Below are positions 1 to 8,318 of a stretch of 18,927 nt of DNA, piece after piece (position 1 is the first letter of the stretch; each line of letters starts with the position of its first letter). The stretch is from CAVSWN01 sp046728115 (GTDB lineage: Bacteria > Acidobacteriota > Vicinamibacteria > Vicinamibacterales > CAVVIG01), in the NCBI GenBank assembly GCA_046728115.1, contig JBKPDW010000037.1:1-18927 (forward strand), written 5' to 3'. The position numbers and the translations under genes are program-made. The notes beneath the pieces were generated by a model that was not told the DNA's origin, ran no database searches, and saw only the letters and a list, made by a program, of their open reading frames with translations.

Positions 1-51
1 ACGACCCCCACGGCGCCGGCCGCGCCGGTCAACGTGCGGATTGTGCAGTAA
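1..51 (+). CDS. 3' end of an unidentified gene (partial)
   Basis: Frame 1 is open from the window edge and encodes 16 residues ending in NVRIVQ before a TAA stop at 49-51. The visible tail is Thr/Pro/Ala-rich and then short and hydrophobic, which would fit a linker followed by a C-terminal strand. Fifteen of the sixteen codons end in G or C, as in the real genes of this window, and a strong inverted repeat starts 21 bases after the stop. These two points are the support for coding. The product cannot be recognised from so little sequence. Confidence 0.55.
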   Translation, partial: TTPTAPAAPVNVRIVQ

Positions 52-72
52 GCCCACCTCCCAGCAGGACAC

Positions 73-128
73 GTCGGCGAGACAGCCAGACCAGGCGCAT
101 GGGTGCCGCATCTGGCTGTCTCGCCGAC
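73..128. terminator. Perfect 18-bp inverted repeat, probable bidirectional terminator
   Basis: Arm 73-90 (GTCGGCGAGACAGCCAGA) and arm 111-128 are exact reverse complements around a 20-nt loop. The element sits 21 bases after the stop of the partial gene at the left edge. No T-run follows on either strand, so intrinsic termination in the E. coli sense is not certain. It could instead be a transcript-stabilising hairpin or a dispersed palindromic repeat. No second copy was seen in this window. Confidence 0.6.
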
Positions 129-440
129 CGTCGTCGGCCCACCCGCCTGCGGATCGGGTCCTGACACCACCTCGGTCTCGCGCGAGTCTCTCGTGATTGA
201 ATGTATCTTCACGCTCGATCAAAGCGCGCGAGCGCGATCGTTCCGTCTCATTGGCATGGCGATCGCGGCGTGCCAGATCGACGCGTTCAGCTCGGCGCCT
301 GTCGCGCCCGAGTGCCCGGGACTGACAGCCATCACTGCGTACCACACTGATCCCAAAAACGCTGTAGCGTCGTTCGCGCGTCGGCCGAACGATGGCGACG
401 GCGACGTCACGAGAGACGGCAGACCGCTCGAGTGGACCGA
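129..440. other. Intergenic stretch without a recognisable gene
   Basis: About 310 bases separate the left-edge hairpin from the end of the minus-strand secreted-protein gene. Short open frames occur on both strands, but none has a ribosome binding site, a recognisable domain or consistent codon use. The only structure seen is the pair of hairpins near 359-392. Confidence 0.6.
353..392 (-). terminator. Tandem hairpins with T-run, likely terminator of the secreted-protein gene
   Basis: On the minus strand, downstream of the gene ending at 441, there is a 7-bp stem (370-376 with 386-392, 9-nt loop). It is followed directly by a short second stem (ACGC/GCGT around TACA) and then TTTTTGGG. A GC stem followed by five T residues is the classical intrinsic terminator layout. 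The second stem is short, which keeps confidence moderate. Confidence 0.45.
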
Positions 441-1757
441 TCAGTGCGGTTGTGCGGTCACGGACACCGCGCGCATCTCGCCAGGGCTCAGCTGAAACTC
501 CGTCGGCTCGAGCGCGATTGGCTGCACGCGGTACTCGCTGTCCAGCCTGAACGCACGAACCAGCCGGACGCGACAGGTCGCTTCGCCAGGCGGAGATTCG
601 GAAGGCGAGGGCTCCGTTCGCGCCAGGCAGGTCCAGCCCACGGCCCTTGGCGCCTTACCGTCGCCGGGCACGGCCACGCGGACGAATTCATTGCGCGCGA
701 CCGCCAGGTCGGCCATGCCGAGATGCGAGGCGCGCCACGTGCCCTGGTCGTATTGAACGGTGGCGGCAGCGGCCGCGTTCCGCAGCGTCAGCTCGCCCTC
801 GACGAAGACGTACGACCGTGGATCGTCGACGGTTACCGCCGTGGCTGCATGACCGTTCTCGCGGATTTTTCCTTCAGCGGCAAGCTCGCGGCTCATCACC
901 CGGTACATCCACGGTTCGGCGTCCATCACCGACTCGCGCGTCGACGTGGCGAGGTCGACCCCTCGAGGCACCGGCCTGAACAGGACCGGCGTGCGGCCGC
1001 GGTCGGCGAACACATTGTTCAGCGTCGCGACGAGCACGAGCGGGTGCGATCCGAGATGAGCTCCTTCGAACGCCCGAGTGTCGTGGTTGGCCGCCTGGTA
1101 CTGCTCGCCTGTGGTGCGCCCCGATGACAAGCGGACCCGATACATCCATTCGATGTCGGTCGTCCGTCCCCAGCGTGCCATCAACGCCCGCGTCGATGTA
1201 CCGCCATCCTCGTTGCTGAAAATGCTCGAGTAGACCAGCGTGGTAGAGTCCACAGTTTCGTCGGTGCGCTCGACGAACATCGTCAGCAGAAGATCCGTCG
1301 CCTGCCCGATAGTGTCGGCACGCGCCCATATTGCCGGCGCGTGCCGAACGAGCAGATAATCCGAATCCGTCTCGCGCACGGTGCGTACGTTCAGGCCGTG
1401 AACACGAGACTTGGGCGCCGGCCAGTACGCGGACGGCTGCAGCGAGACCTCGTGCCGGCCGGGTAGCAGCGGACCGACAACGGCGTCGTATAATCGGCGA
1501 CCGGTTCCGGGAAAGATCAGCAGCTCTTCGACCGATTGGTCGTCGACTCTAACCGAAAGCGCTGCAACGGCATCGAGCGCACGGTTCTGAACTTCATCGT
1601 CCACTGTCACGGAAAGAATGACGTCCGATTCGCGATCAACGGTCACGCACGACACGAGCGTCGAGGGCGATTCGACGCACGGCCGCGCCTCCGCGACCGA
1701 GATTCCGACGATGACGGCGATCGTGCCGAACGCGAAGGTCGTTGCCTTCATACGCAC
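441..1757 (-). CDS. Secreted protein of unknown function
   Basis: The 438-aa product starts with a basic N-terminus followed by a hydrophobic stretch (about residues 5-22, FAFGTIAVIVGISVAEA), which reads as a Sec signal peptide with cleavage near AEA. The mature part has Trp/Tyr-containing segments (an SAYWPAPKSR stretch near residue 110, a TTDIEWMYRV stretch near 200) and beta-rich alternation in the C-terminal third. No catalytic motif is recognisable. Four cysteines, two near the N-terminus of the mature chain and two near 388-408, could form disulfides. A second ATG two codons downstream (MKATT) is an equally good start; neither has a clear ribosome binding site. It is divergent from the TonB-dependent receptor at 1885 with a 127-bp shared intergenic region. 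A functional link is therefore possible but unproven. Confidence 0.75.
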   Translation of the reverse strand: MRMKATTFAFGTIAVIVGISVAEARPCVESPSTLVSCVTVDRESDVILSVTVDDEVQNRALDAVAALSVRVDDQSVEELLIFPGTGRRLYDAVVGPLLPGRHEVSLQPSAYWPAPKSRVHGLNVRTVRETDSDYLLVRHAPAIWARADTIGQATDLLLTMFVERTDETVDSTTLVYSSIFSNEDGGTSTRALMARWGRTTDIEWMYRVRLSSGRTTGEQYQAANHDTRAFEGAHLGSHPLVLVATLNNVFADRGRTPVLFRPVPRGVDLATSTRESVMDAEPWMYRVMSRELAAEGKIRENGHAATAVTVDDPRSYVFVEGELTLRNAAAAATVQYDQGTWRASHLGMADLAVARNEFVRVAVPGDGKAPRAVGWTCLARTEPSPSESPPGEATCRVRLVRAFRLDSEYRVQPIALEPTEFQLSPGEMRAVSVTAQPH

Positions 1758-1800
1758 GCATCTTACAGGGGCCGCGCAACGCCTGCGCGTCGAGGTACTC

Positions 1801-1856
1801 AGTTTTCATCAATGTATCCTTGATGTGTCGGCGTTGTCGCGACAGTTTCTTACGAT
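1801..1856. promoter_or_regulatory. Divergent promoter region with two dyads
   Basis: Between the secreted-protein gene and the receptor lie CATCAA-N7-TTGATG (1807-1825, perfect 6-bp arms) and the palindrome TGTCGCGACA (1835-1844). Both are in a locally AT-richer stretch. Dyads this close together between divergent genes are typical operator positions. I cannot assign -35/-10 boxes with normal spacing, so the promoters themselves are inferred from the gene arrangement only. Confidence 0.35.
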
Positions 1857-1884
1857 TCCCGCCTATGGCCAGAGGAGGACTTTC

Positions 1885-4800
1885 ATGAAACGGACTTTGG
1901 AGGGCGTCTTCGCGCTCGTTGCCGCGTGCCTGCTGCTTGGGTCGAATGCTCATGCGCAGGTGGACCGGGCCACACTGATTGGGACGGTACGGGACGCATC
2001 GGGCGCCGTCGTGCCCGGCGCTCCCGTCGTCGCACGCAACGTCGCGACCAATGTGCCGTCGGAATCGGTGACCGACGCGCAAGGCAACTATCTGATAGGC
2101 GGTTTGATCCCCGGTGCGTATGTGGTCGAAGTGGCGCTCGCCGGTTTTCAGAAGAGCAGCGGGAGGGTGGACCTGGAGGTCGGCCAACGCGGACGGCTCG
2201 ATTTTACGCTCGCGGTCGGCACGGTGGAGCAGAGCGTCATCGTTCAGGCCTCGTCGCCGATCATCAACACGGAACAGGCGAACCTTGGATCCGTGATCCC
2301 GCAGAGCCAGGTCGCGAACCTGCCGCTGTCCATTCGCAACTGGGACGATCTGCTGGCGCTCGTCCCCGGCGTCGAGGGGGATCGCTACACCGAACAGGGG
2401 GGCGGCACTTCGTTTGGCCGAACGGGCGGCATCAACGTGCATGGCGCCAGGGCGCTGCAGAACAACTTCCTGCTCGACGGTGTCGACAACAACAGCATTT
2501 CCGAGAACGTCCAGGAGCTGACGACCCAGGTCTCGCGCCCGTCCGTCGATGCCATTCAAGAATTCAAGGTGGTCACCAGTCCATATTCGGCTGAGTACGG
2601 CCGGTCACCGGGAGCGGCGGTGAGCGTCTCTACCAAGTCGGGAACCAACGCTGTCAGGGGCACCGCGTACGAGTATTTCCGCAACGATTCTTTCGATTCG
2701 ATCGACCTGTTCTCGAAGCGCGCCAATGCGCCCAAGCCGACGAACGATCAGAATCAGTACGGCGGCAACCTGGGTGGGCCGATCATCAGGGACCGCGCGT
2801 TCTTCTTCGGGGATTTCGAAGGAACGCGCATCACACGGGGAGTGACGCGCCTGACGCGCGTTCCCACGGCTGCCGAGCGTGCCGGGATCTTTTCGTCGAC
2901 CATCCGCGACCCGCTGACGGGGCTGCCGTTCGACGGCAACCGGATTCCGTCGGATCGGATCGATCCGTACGCGGCCGCGATCATCGGTCTCGTTCCGCTG
3001 CCCAATCAACCGGGGGCGAACAATTTTTTCCGCAGCGACAATCTGATCGACGACTCCGACCGCCTGCTGACGAGGGTGGATTGGAAACCGAACAGCAAGG
3101 ACAGCGTTTTCGGCCGGTACATCTACTCGAACCGGACACGTCAGATTCCGGGCGCGTTCGGCGGCGTGGTGGACGGCACTGGTACGTCGGCGTTTGGCAA
3201 CCAGACAATCGAGACCAACGCCCTTGTGGGCGGTTGGAACCACATCGTCAGGGCAGCGATGGTGAACGAATTCCGTTTCTCATGGTCGCAGGCCACGTCG
3301 GACGCGGTGCATCAGGCATTCGGGCTGGCTCCACCAGCGGCGGCGACGATACCCGGTTCGGTCACCAATCCCAGCGTGGCCGGCGGACTGCCAGGAATCA
3401 CCATCGACGGATTCTTCGGCGGCTCGGGGCTCGGCCGGATTGGCTCGCCGGACTTCCTGCCGAAGTTCCAGCACACGAACCAGTTCGAGTTCATCGACAC
3501 GCTGTCGTGGCTGCGCGGCGACCACTCGATCAAGCTCGGCGCCGACATCATCGCACCGATGAGAAATCAGTATCTCGACGTGCCGGCGACGCGTGGCTCG
3601 TTGCGTTTCCGGAACACGTTCACCGGCGACGCGATGGCCGACTATCTCCTGGGATACGTCTCCGATCTTCAAATCTCCAACGTGTGGGTCGTGGAACAGC
3701 GGCACCAGGCGCAGATGTTTTTCATCCAGGATGACTGGCGCGCGAACTCGAAACTGACGCTGAATCTCGGCCTACGGTACGATTTCATCACACCAGCGCT
3801 CGAAGCGAACAACGCGCAGACGAACTTCAACCCGGCGGGCACCGGTAGTCTGGTATTTGCTGAGGACGGCTCGCTCGAAGACCGCGGCCTGGTCAAGCCC
3901 GACCGAAATAATTTCGCACCGCGCATCGGTGTCGTCTACAACCTGGACCCGAAGACCACGCTGCGGGGCGGATGGGGGATCTTCTACAACCTGTTCGATC
4001 GCGTCGGGAGCGAGGATCAGCTCGCGCTCAACGTGCCGGGGCTTATCAACAACACTCCGCCTACCGCCACGCTGGCAAGCGGTCCGATCTTCTTATTGCG
4101 TCAGGGCTTTCCGTCGAACGCGCTGGCGCCGCCCAATCTCGATCCCGCCGCGGGCGACCTGCGGCGTCTGCGGCTTCGTGCCGTGACCAACGACGCGCCC
4201 AAGACCACGTTGAATCAAGCGAGCGCCGGCGTGCAGCGCGAGGTCACCCCCGGGATCGTGCTGTCGGCGGACTTCGTCTACACGCGCGGTTCGAACCTGG
4301 CCACGCTCGTCAACCTGAACCAGCCGTTGCCGAGCGCGGCCGGCAACAACGCCCTCGGCTCACTGCCGTATCCGAATTTCGGCTTCATCGAGTGGCGGGC
4401 GCAGAACGGGAAGTCGGAGTACAAGGGCCTGGATCTGGGTGTCGAGAAACGCCTGTCGCGTGGCTACGCCTTTGGCGCGTCGTACACATTGGGCGATTCG
4501 CAGGATAACTCGTCCGAGCAGCTGACCACGCAGGGATCGAATGCGTTTCCTCAGAACTCGCGTGACTTTTCAGCCTGGTACGGGCCGAGCGATTACGACG
4601 TGCGGCACCGATTCGTGGCGAACTTCGTCTGGAATCTTCCGCTGGGACAGAGCGTCGCCGGGCGCGACTGGACGGTCTCGGGGATCTACACCAAACGGTC
4701 TGGACGCCCGTTCACCGTGAACCAGAGCAACAACAACGTCGGCACCAATATGACGGGATTGCCGAACCTGGTCGGCGATCCGAACGGGCCGGAAACGGTC

Positions 4801-5097
4801 GATTTGTGGTTCAACACGACGGCGTTTCAGACAGTGCCATCGGGCACGTTCGGCAACGAGCTCCGGAATCGGCTGCGGGGCCCGCAGTTCCAGAACTTCG
4901 ACCTGACCGTGCAGCGCGCTCTCAGGATCGGTCCGCGCGTGGCCGCGACGCTGCGGTGGGACATCTTCAATCTGTTCAACACCGCAAATCTCGGGTTGCC
5001 GAACCGCAACATCACCGACGCCGCGACGTTCGGCACGATCAGCAGCCTTTCGAGCGATCCGCGAATCATGCAGATCGCGGTCCGGTTCACGTTCTGA
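1885..5097 (+). CDS. TonB-dependent outer-membrane receptor, Oar-like, with carboxypeptidase-regulatory domain
   Basis: The 1070-aa product is an outer-membrane beta-barrel receptor for import of a large or scarce substrate; the substrate cannot be told. The ATG at 1885 is preceded by AGGAGG with 6-nt spacing and opens a clear signal peptide (cleavage after residue 24, AHA/Q). The same frame is open further upstream to 1618, but that part overlaps the divergent gene and is not signal-like. Residues about 26-115 form a carboxypeptidase-regulatory-like Ig fold (GTVRDASGAVVPGA, the TDAQGNY turn, PGAYVVEVALAGF). A plug domain follows (NNFLLDGVDNN near residue 197, then the EFKVVTSPYSAEYGRSPG and VSVSTKSGTN segments), then a long barrel ending in VRFTF with the terminal Phe used by the BAM machinery. 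The architecture is that of the many paralogous receptors of Acidobacteriota. No SusD-like partner is adjacent. Confidence 0.93.
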   Translation: MKRTLEGVFALVAACLLLGSNAHAQVDRATLIGTVRDASGAVVPGAPVVARNVATNVPSESVTDAQGNYLIGGLIPGAYVVEVALAGFQKSSGRVDLEVGQRGRLDFTLAVGTVEQSVIVQASSPIINTEQANLGSVIPQSQVANLPLSIRNWDDLLALVPGVEGDRYTEQGGGTSFGRTGGINVHGARALQNNFLLDGVDNNSISENVQELTTQVSRPSVDAIQEFKVVTSPYSAEYGRSPGAAVSVSTKSGTNAVRGTAYEYFRNDSFDSIDLFSKRANAPKPTNDQNQYGGNLGGPIIRDRAFFFGDFEGTRITRGVTRLTRVPTAAERAGIFSSTIRDPLTGLPFDGNRIPSDRIDPYAAAIIGLVPLPNQPGANNFFRSDNLIDDSDRLLTRVDWKPNSKDSVFGRYIYSNRTRQIPGAFGGVVDGTGTSAFGNQTIETNALVGGWNHIVRAAMVNEFRFSWSQATSDAVHQAFGLAPPAAATIPGSVTNPSVAGGLPGITIDGFFGGSGLGRIGSPDFLPKFQHTNQFEFIDTLSWLRGDHSIKLGADIIAPMRNQYLDVPATRGSLRFRNTFTGDAMADYLLGYVSDLQISNVWVVEQRHQAQMFFIQDDWRANSKLTLNLGLRYDFITPALEANNAQTNFNPAGTGSLVFAEDGSLEDRGLVKPDRNNFAPRIGVVYNLDPKTTLRGGWGIFYNLFDRVGSEDQLALNVPGLINNTPPTATLASGPIFLLRQGFPSNALAPPNLDPAAGDLRRLRLRAVTNDAPKTTLNQASAGVQREVTPGIVLSADFVYTRGSNLATLVNLNQPLPSAAGNNALGSLPYPNFGFIEWRAQNGKSEYKGLDLGVEKRLSRGYAFGASYTLGDSQDNSSEQLTTQGSNAFPQNSRDFSAWYGPSDYDVRHRFVANFVWNLPLGQSVAGRDWTVSGIYTKRSGRPFTVNQSNNNVGTNMTGLPNLVGDPNGPETVDLWFNTTAFQTVPSGTFGNELRNRLRGPQFQNFDLTVQRALRIGPRVAATLRWDIFNLFNTANLGLPNRNITDAATFGTISSLSSDPRIMQIAVRFTF

Positions 5098-5279
5098 GGG
5101 TCCACTGTCCTTCGTGCCGTGGCGGCTCCCGTTCGCACCGCTGGAGCGCAAGGACCCAAGGACTGACGCTACACGGAACTGAAAACGCTGTGGGCCAGCG
5201 CTCGTCAGGATGTGCGTCGCGTCAACGCGGCCGAGCTCCCACTCTCGTTGCTGTTCGCCGGGTTCGGCCGGCAGGTGGC
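5098..5279. other. Intergenic region with overlapping inverted repeats
   Basis: Directly after the receptor stop, GGGTCC (5098-5103) can pair with GGACCC (5152-5157). GTCCTT (5107-5112) can pair with AAGGAC at 5150-5155 or at 5158-5163. These competing pairings could form a terminator structure, but no T-run follows. No gene is seen here. Confidence 0.35.
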
Positions 5280-5522
5280 GTTCGGCAGCATTTTATCCAT
5301 ATCCTGACGCTCGGCCTTGGTCTCGGGAGTGTCTTTGCCCGCGGCCGCGCGCTGTCCCACGTTCTCGACGAAGCCGGATGGAAGCGTCTGCTCGCTGCGG
5401 ACAAAGCGTGGGCGCGGCGGCCGCGCTCTGGATCGCGTCGGGCGTCGCACGTGTGTTCTTCGGCGGAAAGGAGTCAGGTCGCGGCCTTCATGGCCCGCGG
5501 AGCCTGGCTGTTCGGAACCTGA
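5280..5522 (+). pseudogene. Decayed DUF2214-like membrane protein gene
   Basis: From about 5289 one frame reads HFIHILTLGLGLGSVFARGRAL and continues to LLAADKAW, which I recognise as the first helix and loop of DUF2214-type small membrane proteins. At the GGG of 5410-5412 the similarity jumps to another frame, which reads GAAAALWIASGVARVFFGGK, the second conserved segment. A one-base deletion in the G-run explains the jump (AW-GAAAA). After about 5476 a weaker match (AFMARGAWLFG) returns to the first frame and hits TGA at 5520-5522. No start codon fits the 5' end and the last helices of the family (about 50 aa) are absent. The gene is therefore broken at several places. The family assignment rests on memory of the family pattern, so it should be treated as probable. 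Confidence 0.55.
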
Positions 5523-5610
5523 GCTGCAGAATCGTGGCCATCAAGTTGCACGTTGTTGCGGGCACACGGTAGGTGCGGCTGAGAAGCGATGGATTTGAAA
5601 AAGAGGTTGT

Positions 5611-7137
5611 ATGGGCGACCCGGCTGATCGGTTGCGACCGGATTTGACCAAAGGGATGACGGCGAGTTCCCTCGCCGACGGCAGCATGCTGCTCGGACGA
5701 GTCGGCGAGGAGGATGTGATTCTGGCGCGCGCCAACGACGAATTCTTCGCCGTCGGCGCGCACTGCACCCATTATCACGGCGCTCTGGTCGACGGCCTGG
5801 TGGTCGGCGACACCGTGCGATGTCCGCTGCACCACGCCTGTTTCAGCCTTCGAAACGGCGACGCGCTGCGTGCTCCCGCGCTGGACCCGATCGCATGCTG
5901 GCGCGTGGAACGGCAAGGGGAACTGGTGTTCGTGCGCGAGAAATTGCCCGAGCCGCGACGCGCGCCCGCAGTCTCCGCTCAGCCGAGCCAGATCCCTCCG
6001 TCTATCGTCATCGCGGGCGGTGGCGCTGCAGGACTCGCTGCCGCGGATACGCTGAGACGCGAAGGGTACGAGGGCCCGATCGCGATAATCAGCGCCGACA
6101 AGGATCCGCCGGTCGACCGTCCCAACTTGTCGAAGGATTACCTGGCTGGCGAGGCGCAGGACGACTGGATGCCGCTGTGGCCGGCCGACACATACGCCGA
6201 GCGGCGCATCGAGTTGGTGCTGAATCGGCGCGTCTCGTCCATCGATCCGGCCTCGCGAGTCGTCCATCTCGATGACGGGTCGCGACGCGATTTCGGAGCG
6301 CTCCTCATCGCCACGGGCGCGGACCCTGTGCGGCTGCCGATCCACGGCGCGGACGGTCCGCAGGTGATGTATCTGCGCTCGTTCGCCGACAGCCGCGCGA
6401 TCGTCGAACGGGCTCAAAAAGCGAAACATGTCGTGGTCGTCGGTGCAAGCTTCATCGGGCTCGAGGTTGCGGCGTCGCTTCGAGCACGCAAAATCGCCGT
6501 CGATGTGGTCGGACCCGAGCGTGTGCCGCTCGAACGCGTCATGGGCGTCGAAGTGGGAGGGTTCATCCGGTCGCTGCACGAAGCACAGGGCGTCGTCTTT
6601 CATCTTGGAGAAACGGTGTCCTCGGTCGACGGGCGTCGCGTCGCCCTCAGTGGAGGCGCAACGCTCGACCCCGATTTCGTGGTGATGGGCGTCGGTGTCA
6701 GGCCGTCGATCGCGATCGCGGAAAAGGCGCGTCTCGCGCTGGATCGGGGCATTGTCGTCAACGAGTACCTCGAGACGAGCGCGCCGGGCATTTTCGCGGC
6801 GGGCGACGTGGCGAGATGGCCTGATCCACACACCGGCGATCGAATCCGGGTCGAGCACTGGGTCGTCGCCGAGCGTCAGGGTCAGGTCGCCGCCCGCAAC
6901 ATGCTCGGGCGTCGCGAGCGATTCGACACTGTCCCGTACTTCTGGAGCCAGCACTACGACGTCACAATCAGGTACGTCGGTCACGCCGAGCGATGGGATG
7001 CCGTGGAAATTCAGGGGAAGCTCGACGCCAGGGACTGGTCGGTGACGTACCTTCGCGGCGCCCGAAAACTCGCGGTCGCAAGCGTATCGCGCGATCGCGA
7101 GAATCTCGCAGCCGAAGTGCAGTTGGAGCGTCAATAA
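5611..7137 (+). CDS. Rieske [2Fe-2S] / FAD-dependent NAD(P)H oxidoreductase (AIFM3-like)
   Basis: This 508-aa flavoprotein joins a Rieske ferredoxin domain to a pyridine-nucleotide-disulfide-type reductase. It would move electrons between NAD(P)H, FAD and the 2Fe-2S centre in the cytoplasm. The Rieske ligands are C52-T-H54 and C71-P-L-H74. The FAD-binding glycine motif is GGGAAG at 136-141, the NAD(P)H-binding motif is VVVGASFIGLE near 273-283, and the second FAD motif is GIFAAGDVA near 393-401. The C-terminal part (FWSQHYD and following) matches the reductase dimer domain. The ATG has AGAGG just upstream (GAGG to ATG spacing about 4 nt). Relatives are annotated as AIFM3-like, or as ferredoxin reductases of aromatic-ring dioxygenases. 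No terminal oxygenase is adjacent here, so a dioxygenase role is not supported. Confidence 0.9.
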   Translation: MGDPADRLRPDLTKGMTASSLADGSMLLGRVGEEDVILARANDEFFAVGAHCTHYHGALVDGLVVGDTVRCPLHHACFSLRNGDALRAPALDPIACWRVERQGELVFVREKLPEPRRAPAVSAQPSQIPPSIVIAGGGAAGLAAADTLRREGYEGPIAIISADKDPPVDRPNLSKDYLAGEAQDDWMPLWPADTYAERRIELVLNRRVSSIDPASRVVHLDDGSRRDFGALLIATGADPVRLPIHGADGPQVMYLRSFADSRAIVERAQKAKHVVVVGASFIGLEVAASLRARKIAVDVVGPERVPLERVMGVEVGGFIRSLHEAQGVVFHLGETVSSVDGRRVALSGGATLDPDFVVMGVGVRPSIAIAEKARLALDRGIVVNEYLETSAPGIFAAGDVARWPDPHTGDRIRVEHWVVAERQGQVAARNMLGRRERFDTVPYFWSQHYDVTIRYVGHAERWDAVEIQGKLDARDWSVTYLRGARKLAVASVSRDRENLAAEVQLERQ

Positions 7138-7500
7138 CCGCTGCGAAGATCAGAACGCGAAATGCTTGACCACAGGGGAGCGGGAGCGGATCGTCGTATC
7201 GCCGTCTCTGCGGCGCGCAACGCGATGGGCCGATCGGTGCTCGGCGTCCGGTGAAGAGCACGCCGACTGCAGGCAAGCGACATATTCGCCAGGCCGAAGT
7301 CGCTTCTCACCGAACTCCGACCGCCGATCGGCCCACATCGACTGAGGACAGAATGGCGCTTGAAGGTTGCCTGTGCATCTCATCTCTGTGACAACCGCGT
7401 AAACTCCCGCGTCATAGCAAACCATCCGGACAGACGACGTGAGACGTCGAACCTTCTGCCGCGCGTCCCGGATTTGACGGGTTCAAGTATCCTGAGCGAT
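7138..7500. other. Intergenic stretch with a long-range 12-bp inverted repeat
   Basis: About 360 bases without a convincing gene. TGGGCCGATCGG (7226-7237) is exactly complementary to 7324-7335, with 86 bases between the arms. The inner CCGATCGG is itself a palindrome, so part of the match is automatic. An open frame from 7360 runs into the HAD gene. Its first 47 codons look non-coding: Arg-rich, with no fold and no ribosome binding site. Confidence 0.5.
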
Positions 7501-8196
7501 GTGGAGGCATCCATTCCTGACGTGGTATTCCTCCTCGACGTCGACAATACGCTGCTGGACAACGATGCAGTGATCCGTGACCTTCGCCGGTACTTGACTG
7601 ATTCGCTCGGCATCGAGTGCGAGCGCCGTTACTGGGATATCTTCGAAGCACGCCGGCGCGAGCTCGGGTATGCGGACTACCTGGGTGCGCTGCAGCGGTA
7701 TCGCGAGGAATACCCTCGCGATCCGCACGTGCTGCGGGTCTCGCTCTTCCTGCTGCAGTATGCCTTCGCCGAGCGCCTGTATCCGCGCTCGCTGGAAGTG
7801 ATTGACGCACTTCGTCAACGCGGACCGGTCGTGATCCTGTCCGATGGCGATGTGGTCTTTCAGCCGTACAAGGTCGAGCGCGCCGGTTTATGGGCGGCCG
7901 TCGGCGGGCGCGTCCTCATCTACGTCCACAAGGAGTCGATGCTGGACGATGTCGAGCGACAGTATCCCGCCCGGCACTACGTGATGGTCGACGACAAGCT
8001 TCGAATTCTCCTTGCGATGAAAGAGTCCTGGGGGCGCCGGCTGACCACCGTGTTCGTCCGCCAGGGACACTACGCGCGCGAAAGCAGCGAGGTTGCGGGG
8101 GCTGGAGCCGACCTCACCCTCGATGCCATCGGTGAGTTGACTGATCAATCGACGGCGGCGAAGCTTCGCAATGCGATTGACCGTGCCACGGCGTGA
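7501..8196 (+). CDS. HAD-superfamily hydrolase
   Basis: The 231-aa product contains all HAD motifs in order: motif I DVDNTLLDND (nucleophile D13, acid D15), motif II ILSDGD, motif III Lys in VHKESMLDDV, and motif IV MVDDK. An inserted helical cap of about 85 residues lies between motifs I and II. A phosphatase acting on a small metabolite is the default expectation, but the substrate cannot be read. I chose GTG at 7501 because recognisable homology starts within ten residues. No strong ribosome binding site is visible, and TTG at 7474 or ATG at 7360 are alternatives. The gene stands alone between the Rieske reductase and the convergent CoA ligase. Confidence 0.85.
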   Translation: MEASIPDVVFLLDVDNTLLDNDAVIRDLRRYLTDSLGIECERRYWDIFEARRRELGYADYLGALQRYREEYPRDPHVLRVSLFLLQYAFAERLYPRSLEVIDALRQRGPVVILSDGDVVFQPYKVERAGLWAAVGGRVLIYVHKESMLDDVERQYPARHYVMVDDKLRILLAMKESWGRRLTTVFVRQGHYARESSEVAGAGADLTLDAIGELTDQSTAAKLRNAIDRATA

Positions 8197-8246
8197 CCTC
8201 CCGACGGCCATCCCTGTCGCCGTGGATCGTGGCCTTCAAGGCGGGT

Positions 8247-8277
8247 AAGAAAGCCCGAACGCTCCTTTCATCGGGCC
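8247..8277 (-). terminator. Intrinsic terminator of the aryl-CoA ligase gene
   Basis: Read on the minus strand, 42 bases past the ligase stop, GCCCGA (8276-8271) and TCGGGC (8258-8253) form a 6-bp GC stem with a 12-nt loop. TTTCTTACC follows immediately. The position between two convergent genes fits. Confidence 0.55.
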
Positions 8278-8318
8278 CAATGGCTCCTTCAGGTTGAAGT
8301 TGATGGCACTGAACACCA

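Noticed and set aside
219..410. 63-aa minus-strand open frame between the left-edge hairpin and the secreted-protein gene
   Set aside because: No ribosome binding site and no recognisable similarity; its start lies in the likely terminator zone of the upstream minus-strand gene.
1618..1884. Upstream extension of the TonB-dependent receptor frame
   Set aside because: It overlaps the divergent gene, has no ribosome binding site and would bury the signal peptide. ATG 1885 has AGGAGG at good spacing.
5488..7134. 548-aa open frame on the minus strand opposite the Rieske/FAD reductase
   Set aside because: It has no recognisable domain and an Arg/Asp/His-rich composition typical of the antisense of a GC-rich gene. 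The plus strand carries every expected Rieske and flavin motif.
7360..7500. N-terminal extension of the HAD hydrolase from ATG 7360
   Set aside because: The 47 added residues are Arg- and Ser-rich without similarity to the family, and HAD motif I normally lies within about 15 residues of the N-terminus.
8236..8318. Apparent C-terminal peptide (LKEPLGPMKGAFGLSYPP) on the minus strand downstream of the ligase
   Set aside because: It has no upstream coding continuity and coincides with the terminator hairpin and T-rich tail of the ligase gene, so the open frame is probably accidental.
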